From the NCBI RefSeq assembly GCF_021432385.1, contig NZ_JAEACT010000004.1, forward strand, positions 186,001 through 250,000: DNA of 64,000 bases. Direction: 5' to 3'. Positions 1 to 7,062 of this stretch are shown here, one piece after another. Source of the DNA: Clostridium hydrogenum (lineage in GTDB: Bacteria; Bacillota; Clostridia; Clostridiales; Clostridiaceae). Position 1 is the first letter of the stretch; the number at the start of each line of letters is the position of its first letter. The position numbers and the translations under genes were made by a program. Below the pieces are notes generated by a model. The model did no database searches. It saw only the letters and a program-made list of their open reading frames with translations, and was not told where the DNA came from.

Positions 1-521
1 ATATATTTTCTTATATTTTTTAGTGCTCTATTTTTTGCTCTGTTCACTGATTGCCTTGATATATTTAAAATTTTTGATATATCCACATCACTATAATTCT
101 TAACAAACTTCAAAACAAGAACTCTTCTCTGTATTTCCGACAACTTGTCCAGTACTTCACCAATAAAAATCTTATCTTCAAATTTAACATTAACTCCAAT
201 GCTTACTAAACCTAATTTCAATTCAGTTTCATTTAAACAGATTCGATAATTTTTCTTTGATAAATATATATATCTATTTTTAATGGCAGAAGAAATATAC
301 CCAACTATAAACTTATCATATTTTAAATTACCATCCTCATTAACTGGCATTTTCCTTATAATCTCTATAAATGCTATAATCAAATCCGAGCTTGCTCCAT
401 CGTAATTTAAATAGTAGCTGTATTTTTTTATCAATGGCTTAAATGTATTTATCATATTTAACATAGCCTCTTTATCCCCATGCTGTGATTTTTTTACTAT
501 CTCGTAAAACCTGTCTGCCAT
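1..521 (-). CDS. TcdR/UviA-like alternative sigma factor (3' end outside window)
   Basis: The frame starts at an ATG (519-521) behind a strong GGAGG ribosome binding site and stays open for 173 codons to the left edge. Residues about 10-60 look like the helical sigma-70 region 2. Residues 121-172 resemble region 4, with LSEIQRRVLVLKF followed by a helix-turn-helix around SDVDISKILNISRQSVNRA. Length and layout fit the small clostridial sigma factors of the TcdR/BotR/UviA group (about 180 residues), so probably only a few C-terminal residues are missing. Known members direct transcription of toxin or bacteriocin genes. The target here is unknown, but a RiPP-like locus lies 4.5 kb away. A generic ECF-like sigma factor is the alternative. 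Confidence 0.72.
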   Translation of the reverse strand, partial: MADRFYEIVKKSQHGDKEAMLNMINTFKPLIKKYSYYLNYDGASSDLIIAFIEIIRKMPVNEDGNLKYDKFIVGYISSAIKNRYIYLSKKNYRICLNETELKLGLVSIGVNVKFEDKIFIGEVLDKLSEIQRRVLVLKFVKNYSDVDISKILNISRQSVNRAKNRALKNIRKY

Positions 522-878
522 CTTAACCCCGCCTCCGATTTTACTTTTTATAGAAAACTTAATCCAGTGTAAACTACTATTTCACCTAAAATTTATATAA
601 TTAGATTAATTGCTATAAAAAAATTCTAAATTATAACACAATTTAAATCCACATTTTTATCATCTCCTTATCACTTAAATATTTTTATTTACATCTATAA
701 TAACATTATTTAACATATTTTGTAACCTTTTAATAATAAATTTAATTTATTTAAATTTATTATATTATGGAATATTTCTTCTAAACAAAGCATATTAATT
801 ATATGAATGCCTAAAATATATTACAGTAATAAATATTATGTCAAATAAATTTTTTAACTTATAGATAAACCATCTTTA

Positions 879-913
879 TAAAAAAAGAATAATCAGTCTT
901 ACTGAATATTCTT
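879..913 (-). terminator. Rho-independent terminator after flavodoxin gene
   Basis: On the minus strand the arms AAGAATA-TTCAGT and ACTGA-TTATTCTT form a hairpin followed by a run of seven T. It lies 72 bp downstream of the flavodoxin stop. Confidence 0.6.
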
Positions 914-943
914 ATATGTTTTGAGACTTTCCCATTAAGTTTT

Positions 944-971
944 AAAATTTTCTGCTTAAGCAGAAAATTTT
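944..971. terminator. Perfect 28-bp palindrome, possible terminator
   Basis: The arms AAAATTTTCTGCTT and AAGCAGAAAATTTT pair perfectly with no loop. It is 14 bp beyond the flavodoxin stop at 985. It may act with the hairpin at 879-913, or it may bind a protein; a loopless palindrome is not an ideal terminator. Confidence 0.45.
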
Positions 972-984
972 CCTTCACTCTACT

Positions 985-1443
985 CTATATTATAGTTAGT
1001 TCCGCTGCAAATTCTCTTGCATTTGAAAAGTCTTCTTCATTTGGTCTTCCCTTAGCTATCCCACCTATTAGTTTTAATGGACCATAGGTATCGAAGCCTT
1101 TACAAGCAAAACTCCCAACTACCTCGAAACCTTTTTCTTTAAGTTCACTTTTTAGCGATTCATTATATTGCTCTCTACCTTGACCGCTAGTTGAAAAAAC
1201 AAATACTCGCTGCTTTCCCTCAGATTTTATTTTTTTTAATAATTCCAAAATATTTTTATGAAACTTACCATAATATATTCCAGATCCAAAACCTATTAAA
1301 TCATAATTTTTTAGGTCATCAACATTTACATCCTTTGGATTCTTAAGCTCCGCCTTTAAAACTTCTCCCATAACTTTTGCAATTTTCTCTGTATTCTTGT
1401 GATGTATTGATTCATAAATTATAAGCCTTTTCACAGTCTTCAC
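985..1443 (-). CDS. Flavodoxin-fold protein
   Basis: A 152-residue protein with a flavodoxin-like N-terminus (KRLIIYESIHHKNTEKIA), where the segment after strand 1 would hold the FMN phosphate. A central GFGSGIYYGKFHKN segment and a VFVFSTSGQG segment correspond to later FMN-contacting loops. It is probably a small cytoplasmic FMN electron carrier, related to flavodoxin domains of HemG-like and multimeric flavodoxin proteins. The start is supported by TGGAGAGGTG just upstream. It appears to be monocistronic, divergent from the MATE exporter and followed by two hairpins. The redox partner cannot be told from the context. Confidence 0.8.
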   Translation of the reverse strand: MKTVKRLIIYESIHHKNTEKIAKVMGEVLKAELKNPKDVNVDDLKNYDLIGFGSGIYYGKFHKNILELLKKIKSEGKQRVFVFSTSGQGREQYNESLKSELKEKGFEVVGSFACKGFDTYGPLKLIGGIAKGRPNEEDFSNAREFAAELTII

Positions 1444-1545
1444 CTCTCCATTTAATTATATAATGCCAAATATGTTTATATACATTATATAATAAATATT
1501 TATATGATATAATACTTAGGTATGTTTTTAAGGGGGACTCACATT

Positions 1546-2892
1546 ATGAAATTAAAAAAAGATACTATTTTAGATGTTTTGACAATAGCTTTGCCTGCTG
1601 TTTTTGAAATGACTCTATATACTATGATTGGAGTTTTTGATACCATGATGGTTGGTCAGTACGGTGGAGATTTAGCAGTAAGTAGTGTTGGTTTAAGCAC
1701 TGAAACAATATATACCTTTTCAAATATACTCGTAGCCAATGGTATTTCCGTTGGTATTTCGTCCTTAGTTGCAAGAAAAGTTGGTGCAAAAAAAGACAAC
1801 CATGCAGAAGAATATGCTACACTGGGTTTTTTATTTGCCTTCATTATTTCTATTTTTACATGGCTTATACTATTTTTCTTTTCAACACATTTGTTTAAGG
1901 CAATTGGAACTCAACAAAATATAATAACTACAGCAACACCTTTTATAAAAATAGCTTCAATTGGTATATTTTTTAGCATGCTCATGAACAGCTTAAATGC
2001 TTCAATAAGAGGCTGTGGAAATACAAAAACGCCTTTAATTGCTTCACTTATAGTTACAATAATAAATTTAGCCCTTGATTATGTACTTATCTTCGGAAAA
2101 TTTGGGGCACCTTCTTTGGGTGTAACTGGCTCTGGAATAGCTACTTGTACTGCTCAAATATTAGGTTTTATATTTATTCTATTTTATATGATCAAATATG
2201 CAAAAATAAAAGTGAGATTTAAATATATACGTGAAATTAATTTTGATATGGTAAACAGCTTTTTAAGACTTTCAATTCCCTCATCAATGCAGGAAGGCGC
2301 TTTTAGCATAAGTAGACTTATAAGTAATTTCTTCATTGTTGCACTTGGAAGCTTAGCCTTTGCCGCTAATCAAATAACAACTTCTATAGAATCTATATCT
2401 TTTATGCCCGGCTGGGGCTTTGCAATAGCTGCCACAACCCTTGTTGGTCAAAAAATTGGAGAAAAAAATTATAAGAAAGCCAAGGAATATGCTTATGCCT
2501 CACTATTTTTAGGAACACTTGTTATGCTTATATGCTCAGCTATGTTTTTATTAATTCCTAATCAATTGGTTTCTTTATTTATAAATTCTAGCGCACACAA
2601 AGTAGTTAAAGAAGGTACCTTATGTGTTATGATAGCATCAATAGAACAGCCCTTCATTGCTTTATCAATGATTGCAGGTGGAGTCTTAAAGGGAGCTGGA
2701 GATACAAAAACACCTTTCAAAGTTTCTATGATATCAAGCTGGATTATAAGAATGCCACTTATGTTTATATTTATTCACATAATGAGATTATCTGTAATAT
2801 ATGTGTGGATAATTACTTCCATCCAGTGGATATTTGACGGAACACTGATTTTTATTTTGTTTAGAAAAAAGTTTAGAAAACTAAATAGTTAA
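1546..2892 (+). CDS. MATE family multidrug/Na+ antiporter
   Basis: This 448-residue protein has about twelve membrane segments and the two-fold repeat of MATE exporters. Typical segments are AVFEMTLYTMIGVFDTMMVG near the N-terminus, SIRGCGNTKTP, and in the second half GVLKGAGDTKTP. Such proteins export cationic drugs or metabolites in exchange for Na+ or H+. The ATG at 1546 is preferred over an in-frame ATG at 1522 because AGGGGG lies nine bases before it. The gene is single. Downstream are H-family and M-family repeats rather than a clear terminator. The substrate is unknown. Confidence 0.9.
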   Translation: MKLKKDTILDVLTIALPAVFEMTLYTMIGVFDTMMVGQYGGDLAVSSVGLSTETIYTFSNILVANGISVGISSLVARKVGAKKDNHAEEYATLGFLFAFIISIFTWLILFFFSTHLFKAIGTQQNIITTATPFIKIASIGIFFSMLMNSLNASIRGCGNTKTPLIASLIVTIINLALDYVLIFGKFGAPSLGVTGSGIATCTAQILGFIFILFYMIKYAKIKVRFKYIREINFDMVNSFLRLSIPSSMQEGAFSISRLISNFFIVALGSLAFAANQITTSIESISFMPGWGFAIAATTLVGQKIGEKNYKKAKEYAYASLFLGTLVMLICSAMFLLIPNQLVSLFINSSAHKVVKEGTLCVMIASIEQPFIALSMIAGGVLKGAGDTKTPFKVSMISSWIIRMPLMFIFIHIMRLSVIYVWIITSIQWIFDGTLIFILFRKKFRKLNS

Positions 2893-2991
2893 GTTAACAG
2901 GATAAGCTATTCAGTTATTATAAACAAGCTTAAAAAATAAAATTTGACTTTTTCCAAAGTTTAATACGTAACTAAAAATTATTGCGAACTA

Positions 2992-3217
2992 ATTAAATCA
3001 ATTCACAATTCACAGTTCACAATGCACAATGAAGGAGGATTTGCCTTCCTTTCGTCAGGTAAATCTTAAACTTAAATATTATAAGCTTCGCTTAGCACCA
3101 TAAATGGTGCTATTGCTAAAGCAATAAAAAAATAAGTTTTAAGATTTTATGTAGCTTTGCTACATAAAATCATCCTTAATTGTGAATTGTGCATCGTGAA
3201 TTGTGAATTGATTTAAT
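2992..3217. repeat. H-family heptamer-armed palindromic element, copy H1
   Basis: Both ends are tandem seven-base units of the type ATTCACA, inverted relative to each other. The interior is a chain of smaller palindromes: AGGTAAATC with GATTTTA pairing across, AGCACCAT/ATGGTGCT, ATTGC/GCAAT and TTTTATGTAGC/GCTACATAAAA. The flanks (ATTATTGCGAAC on the left, GTTCGTAATATT on the right) are also inverted and recur around copies H2 and H7. I see no coding potential. Confidence 0.8.
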
Positions 3218-3301
3218 TCGTAATATTTAAGATTTGTGCATAAGGTAATTTTTGTTCGACAAAGCTATATTATTGATTTATGCATTATAATTTTTTCATT
3301 A

Positions 3302-3510
3302 GGCTATGTTTAAAAGAATGTTGATTTGATGTGTTGACTTTTATGGACTCTTAGAATTGCTCGTTTATAATTTGCGTAATTTTGACTAGGACGGTCAAAG
3401 CCATTTAGGCATCAGGACGATGCATCTAAATGGGTAGCAAATTATAAACGAGCAATTCTTAGAGTCCATTAATGTCATAAGCTCATATCAACATTCTTTT
3501 AAACATAGCC
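3302..3510. mobile_element. 209-bp MITE-like element (M family) with nested inverted repeats
   Basis: A perfect 24-bp terminal inverted repeat occupies 3302-3325 and 3487-3510, beginning GGCTATGTTTAAAAGAATG. Inside it is a second, perfect 32-bp inverted repeat at 3344-3375 and 3437-3468. Inside that, CCATTTAGGCATC pairs with GATGCATCTAAATGG. No protein is encoded. The right terminal repeat overlaps the 3' end of the radical SAM gene and provides its stop codon. Shorter relatives sharing GGCTATGTTTTAAA are at 14565-14614 and 19704-19766. Confidence 0.75.
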
Positions 3511-4717
3511 TTTCATTAACATACTTATAAAGTGCATCTATTTCATCATTACTAGAATCTATTTCTAATGCTCTTGATAACGCCAACTCAGCTAATTGAA
3601 AGTTTCCATTTTCAATATATTTTTTGCTACTAGCATACAATTGCCTGCTATCTTCTACTGAATCAAATTGATTTTTAGCTTTACTTAAAGCAAAATTGTA
3701 CGAGCAATATTTATTTTCTGCATAAATACTTCCACCGTGAGTTAATCTGCTATTTGTACATCCTCCATGGCATCTTTCACCATATTTACATTTACCGCAT
3801 AAGCCCTCAAGCTTTTCTTTTTTCATTTCCCTGTTCCAAGTAAAGCTGTTTGGATCTTCCCATATGTCTTTTATGGATCTTTCCCTTATATTCCCAGCTA
3901 TAAATTGCTTATTTCTTATAGAAGTACATGCCGTAATATCTCCATTATATAAAATTCCAACAACGCTTTTTCCAGCACCACAGCCATTCCAAGGGTATTC
4001 CTCCAACTTTAACGTGTGTTTTCTAACTTCTACCTCTTTTATGTTAAAATACCCCATACAATCTGCAAGATGAATTTTTATTTTATCTTCAAGCATGGTT
4101 TTATATGCAAAATCAATTACCTGATCTACATGAAAAGGCTCTGCTACCAATTGTTTATTTTTAAGCATATTGCCCATTGGTAAACCTAATTGCAACTGCC
4201 ATGCAGAAATTTTCTTTTCTACAAAAATCTTTTTAAGTTCTTCAAGTTCATCTATATTAACATTATTAATTGTGGTAATAATGCTACATCCCATACCATT
4301 TTGAACTATCAAATCTATTGCTTTCATATCCCTTTGAAATGAACCTTTTTTTCTTATAAAATCATGCGTATTTTCAAGTCCGTCCATACTTATAGCTATT
4401 GTGTTAATTCCTGCATTTTTGGCTTTTATTACGGTACTCTCATCTAAAAGCCAAGCATTAGTTATTATGTTTGGTATTATATTATTTTCTTTAAGCCTTT
4501 TAGCTATTAAATCCCAATCTTTTCTTGTAGTTGGCTCACCACCTGACAATGTAATCCATTGAAAACCAAGTTTACCCAAATCATCGCATAGCTTAAGAGC
4601 TTCTTCCGTTGTAAGTTCATCTGGCAAAGAACTTTCACAACTTGAACCACAATGCTTACATCTCATATTGCATCCCATTGTTACTTCCCATACAGCGGTA
4701 ATAGGCATGTAATTCAT
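3488..4717 (-). CDS. Radical SAM/SPASM enzyme, probable RiPP maturase
   Basis: A 409-residue enzyme. Cys16, Cys20 and Cys23 form the CX3CX2C motif that holds the SAM-cleaving [4Fe-4S] cluster, and SGGEP is at 58-62. A SPASM-type cysteine-rich domain spans about residues 250-345 (NGCGAG, then CGKCKYGERCHGGC) and would hold auxiliary clusters. The tail, about 365-400, resembles a single TPR-like helical pair. No separate N-terminal RiPP recognition element is visible. The ATG at 4717 follows GGAGGG with good spacing. A small double-glycine peptide gene lies upstream on the same strand, so modification of that peptide is inferred. The last codons (LCLKEC-stop) lie in the terminal repeat of the M element, so the native C-terminus was probably altered. 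Confidence 0.85.
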   Translation of the reverse strand: MNYMPITAVWEVTMGCNMRCKHCGSSCESSLPDELTTEEALKLCDDLGKLGFQWITLSGGEPTTRKDWDLIAKRLKENNIIPNIITNAWLLDESTVIKAKNAGINTIAISMDGLENTHDFIRKKGSFQRDMKAIDLIVQNGMGCSIITTINNVNIDELEELKKIFVEKKISAWQLQLGLPMGNMLKNKQLVAEPFHVDQVIDFAYKTMLEDKIKIHLADCMGYFNIKEVEVRKHTLKLEEYPWNGCGAGKSVVGILYNGDITACTSIRNKQFIAGNIRERSIKDIWEDPNSFTWNREMKKEKLEGLCGKCKYGERCHGGCTNSRLTHGGSIYAENKYCSYNFALSKAKNQFDSVEDSRQLYASSKKYIENGNFQLAELALSRALEIDSSNDEIDALYKYVNERLCLKEC

Positions 4718-4814
4718 AATTATCCCTCCGATAATCAAATTATGTATTATAACTTCATATTAATAAAGTTATAGTGACTGCTTATTTAATACTTAACTTA
4801 AAATTATTGCGAAG

Positions 4815-5035
4815 TAATTTAATCAATGCACAATTCACAGTTCACAATGCACAATGAAGGAGGATTTGCCTTCCTTTTGTCAGGTAAATCTTAAATTATA
4901 TGCTTCGCTTAGCACCATAAATGGTGCTATTGCGTAAGCAATAAAAAAATAAGTTTTAAGATTTTCTGTAGCTTTGCTACAGAAAATCATCCTTCATTGT
5001 GAATTGTGAATCGTGAATTGTGAATTGATTTAATT
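4815..5035. repeat. H-family heptamer-armed palindromic element, copy H2
   Basis: It is very similar to H1, with the same ATTCACA-type heptamer arms and the same outer flanks (AAATTATTGCGAA, TTAATATTTAAG). The interior has CTGTAGC/GCTACAG and AGCACCAT/ATGGTGCT hairpins. It lies between the RiPP-like precursor gene and the radical SAM gene, where its structure could attenuate read-through. Confidence 0.8.
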
Positions 5036-5080
5036 CTTAATATTTAAGTTTTGTGTATAAAATAGTTTTGTGTAACAGCC

Positions 5081-5221
5081 CTATATAATAGGTGGAATAT
5101 CATATAATGGATTTATAGGTGGATTGAAATTAGCATTTACTTCACATTTATCAAGAAATGCTTGTCCACCAGTCATGTTTAATAGTTGTTCATCTGTTAA
5201 TTTTTCATTTTTATTTAACAT
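5081..5221 (-). CDS. Putative RiPP precursor peptide with double-glycine leader
   Basis: A 46-codon gene with AGGAGTGA at the right distance before the ATG. Residues 1-19 resemble a bacteriocin-type leader: charged start, LTDEQLLNMTGG at 8-19, with Gly18-Gly19 as the likely cleavage site. The 27-residue core has one cysteine (Cys26) and a Pro/Asn/Ile-rich tail, NPPINPLYDIPPII at 33-46. The next gene on the strand encodes a radical SAM/SPASM enzyme, separated only by repeat H2. Precursor identity rests on leader form, size and context. The modification, the product and its activity are unknown. No C39-peptidase transporter is seen in the window. Confidence 0.68.
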   Translation of the reverse strand: MLNKNEKLTDEQLLNMTGGQAFLDKCEVNANFNPPINPLYDIPPII

Positions 5222-5360
5222 TTTTATCACTCCTAAATATAAAATTAATTTTTTGCTATTATATGTAAATATTACTACTTATTTTTTTATAAATCAATAA
5301 TTTCTTAAAAATACAAATATTATATATCAATTAATTCTCTTCAGATGCTTTTTCCCCATA
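5222..5360. other. Region upstream of the RiPP-like precursor
   Basis: This AT-rich stretch separates the degenerate YibE/F gene from the precursor gene. It contains the precursor's ribosome binding site and a TATAAT-like hexamer (minus strand, near 5255), but no convincing -35 box. A promoter here is likely but not proven by sequence. Confidence 0.35.
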
Positions 5361-5572
5361 TTAATCCCAACACAAACAGTTAGACATTGTTCCCATAATA
5401 TCTTTTCCTATATTCAAGTCACGCCTAACACTGTTCCCATAATAGAAGCCAAGGTTTTTTTATTTATTCCGTTAAGCCCTATCATTAAAATACATACTAT
5501 TATTATCGAGGACATAATTGTCATTAAAAGAGGTTTATTCATACATAAAAACAAAGATTTATACTTTTTCAT
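5361..5572 (-). pseudogene. Degenerate second YibE/F-family gene, internally deleted
   Basis: An ATG at 5572 overlaps the end of the intact YibE/F gene by 14 bases, in the arrangement expected of a coupled partner. About 50 codons follow, ending in GLNGINKKTLASIMGTVLGV, which matches the intact neighbour's NGLSKKSIAAVLGTLSGIV. A stop (5414-5416) then interrupts. In another frame the next stretch reads NIGKDIMGTMSN, matching the neighbour's NIGKDIMATMTN, which lies roughly 100 residues further along in an intact protein. This pattern shows a large internal deletion with a frameshift. Confidence 0.75.
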
Positions 5573-6737
5573 CTCTATGACCTCCAAAATTTATTGTTAA
5601 GCTTCTTAAATTAGCCATAATAAAAATTGTTATAGGCATAGTCCACAGCAATCCTATACTTCCCGCAAAGGCATTTATTATATCTGCTGTTATAGTTTCC
5701 ATATTTATAATTTCTGTATACGTAACTCTTTCTGCAATAAATAATAGAAACAAATTAAAAGCCCCTCCTGCATAAGCAAGTATAAGCGTATTAGTCATAG
5801 TTGCCATTATATCTTTTCCTATATTCATACCAGCTTTAATAAGTTCTTTTTTATCTATATTAGGCTTTACTTCTATAAGCTCATTCATTGCAGAGCAAAT
5901 AGATACACTTACATCCATAATTGCTCCTAATGCTCCTATTATAATTGCTGAAAAAAGTATATATTTATAATCCAGGTTCATGCTTTTCCCAACATAAGCC
6001 ATAGTTTCAGCTTCATTTCCTGTAATACCCGTTACCTTGCATGCATTTCCAAATATAACTGCTATAACTGCTGCAATTACTATTCCGCTTAAAGTACCTA
6101 AAACAGCTGCTATACTCTTTTTACTTAAACCATTTATAACAAGAATAACCACTGCTGCTGTAACTGTAGTCACTACTATTGTTGCTAAAATAGCATTAGC
6201 CCCAGACATAATTATTGGCATTAAAACTTTTAATATCATGAAACCAGTAAATATAAGTGTCAAAACAGATTTTATTCCCTTTTTGCCACATATAAATACT
6301 ATTGAAACAACAAATATGCAAATTAAAAAAAATATATACTTGTCCCTTACAATTTCATAAAGATGGATAGAGTTCATTTTTCCATCATTGCCTACAGTAT
6401 AATTAACAAGTATCTCATCGCCTTCACTAACTACTATTCTTCTAACATCAACTGCTTCTATGCTATTTCTTATCTTATATTTTTCTCCCTGATGCTTTCC
6501 ATCAAGTATTGTTATTTCAAATTCCTGCTTAGCAGTCGTGGAGGACGTTTTTGCATTTTTAAGTATGTATAAATTATCAAAAGTGATTTTATCAACACTG
6601 GCTTTTGCAAATGCATAATTTCCAGAAAATCCTTTGCTGTTATTATTTAAAGTGAAAGAATATATTATAAGTCCTAAAACAAAAATGCCTATTACACCTA
6701 AAGTTGCATATTGAGGCTTTAAAAATTTTTTCAACAA
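5559..6737 (-). CDS. YibE/F family multispanning membrane protein
   Basis: A 392-residue protein of the YibE/F family. It has an N-terminal membrane anchor (about 13-31), an extracellular beta-rich segment (about 35-130), then about seven or eight membrane helices. Family-type segments include NGLSKKSIAAVLGTLSGIV, GALGAIMDVSVSICSAMNEL and GMNIGKDIMATMTNTLILAY. The biochemical role of the family is not established, so none is assigned. Translation probably starts at TTG (6737) behind AAGGTGGG. These genes often occur as two adjacent copies; here the downstream partner is a pseudogene, so the pair is probably not functional as such. Confidence 0.82.
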   Translation of the reverse strand: MLKKFLKPQYATLGVIGIFVLGLIIYSFTLNNNSKGFSGNYAFAKASVDKITFDNLYILKNAKTSSTTAKQEFEITILDGKHQGEKYKIRNSIEAVDVRRIVVSEGDEILVNYTVGNDGKMNSIHLYEIVRDKYIFFLICIFVVSIVFICGKKGIKSVLTLIFTGFMILKVLMPIIMSGANAILATIVVTTVTAAVVILVINGLSKKSIAAVLGTLSGIVIAAVIAVIFGNACKVTGITGNEAETMAYVGKSMNLDYKYILFSAIIIGALGAIMDVSVSICSAMNELIEVKPNIDKKELIKAGMNIGKDIMATMTNTLILAYAGGAFNLFLLFIAERVTYTEIINMETITADIINAFAGSIGLLWTMPITIFIMANLRSLTINFGGHRDEKV

Positions 6738-6772
6738 AATCCCACCTTATTTAAAGATATACTATCTGAAAA

Positions 6773-6966
6773 GCAGAGTACAGTTAAGGTTGATTTACCT
6801 TTCGCTCTGCTCAGCTAAATCTTAAACTTAAATGTCGTCAGCTTCGCTGAGCGCCATACATCACGCCATTGCGTAAGCAATAAAAAAATAAGTTTTAAGA
6901 TTTTTCTACGCTCGCGGAGAAAAATCATCCTTCATTGTACTCTGTCATCTGTACTCTGTACTCTGA
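6773..6966. repeat. H-family heptamer-armed palindromic element, copy H3
   Basis: The right arm has tandem heptamers of the GTACTCT type and the left arm a shortened counterpart (GCAGAGTACAGTT). The interior follows the H plan: GGTTGATTTACC, GCTTCGCTGAGCGCC, TTGCGTAAGCAA, then TTTTTCT/AGAAAAA around a CTACGCTCGCGG loop. It fills most of the gap between the nucleotidase terminator and the YibE/F gene. Confidence 0.75.
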
Positions 6967-7005
6967 GTTAAATTGTAAATTACCTATCTTAAATATTTTC
7001 TACAC

Positions 7006-7050
7006 AAAAGGTGAAGGGGCTTCTTTACAACTTCAAGCTTGCCTTCACCT
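7006..7050 (-). terminator. Probable terminator of the nucleotidase gene
   Basis: AGGTGAAGG (7042-7050 on the minus strand) pairs with CCTTCACCT (7009-7017) across a 24-base loop and is followed by TTTTG. It starts 13 bp beyond the stop codon. Confidence 0.5.
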
Positions 7051-7062
7051 AAAGAATAATTT

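Larger units (their letters stand above)
522..984. other. AT-rich intergenic region
   Basis: This 463-bp stretch lies between the start of the sigma-factor gene and the end of the flavodoxin gene. It holds the sigma gene's ribosome binding site and presumably its promoter. On the right side are two hairpins, at 879-913 and 944-971, that can end flavodoxin transcription. I see no convincing small gene in the remainder. Confidence 0.6.

Noticed and set aside
2992-3217. CRISPR-like array
   Set aside because: The repeated units are seven bases, tandem and without spacers, and occur as inverted arms of a palindrome; no cas genes are present.
6037-6572. Plus-strand open frames opposite the YibE/F gene
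   Set aside because: They are antisense to a well-supported membrane protein and have low-complexity Ile/Thr composition typical of shadow frames.
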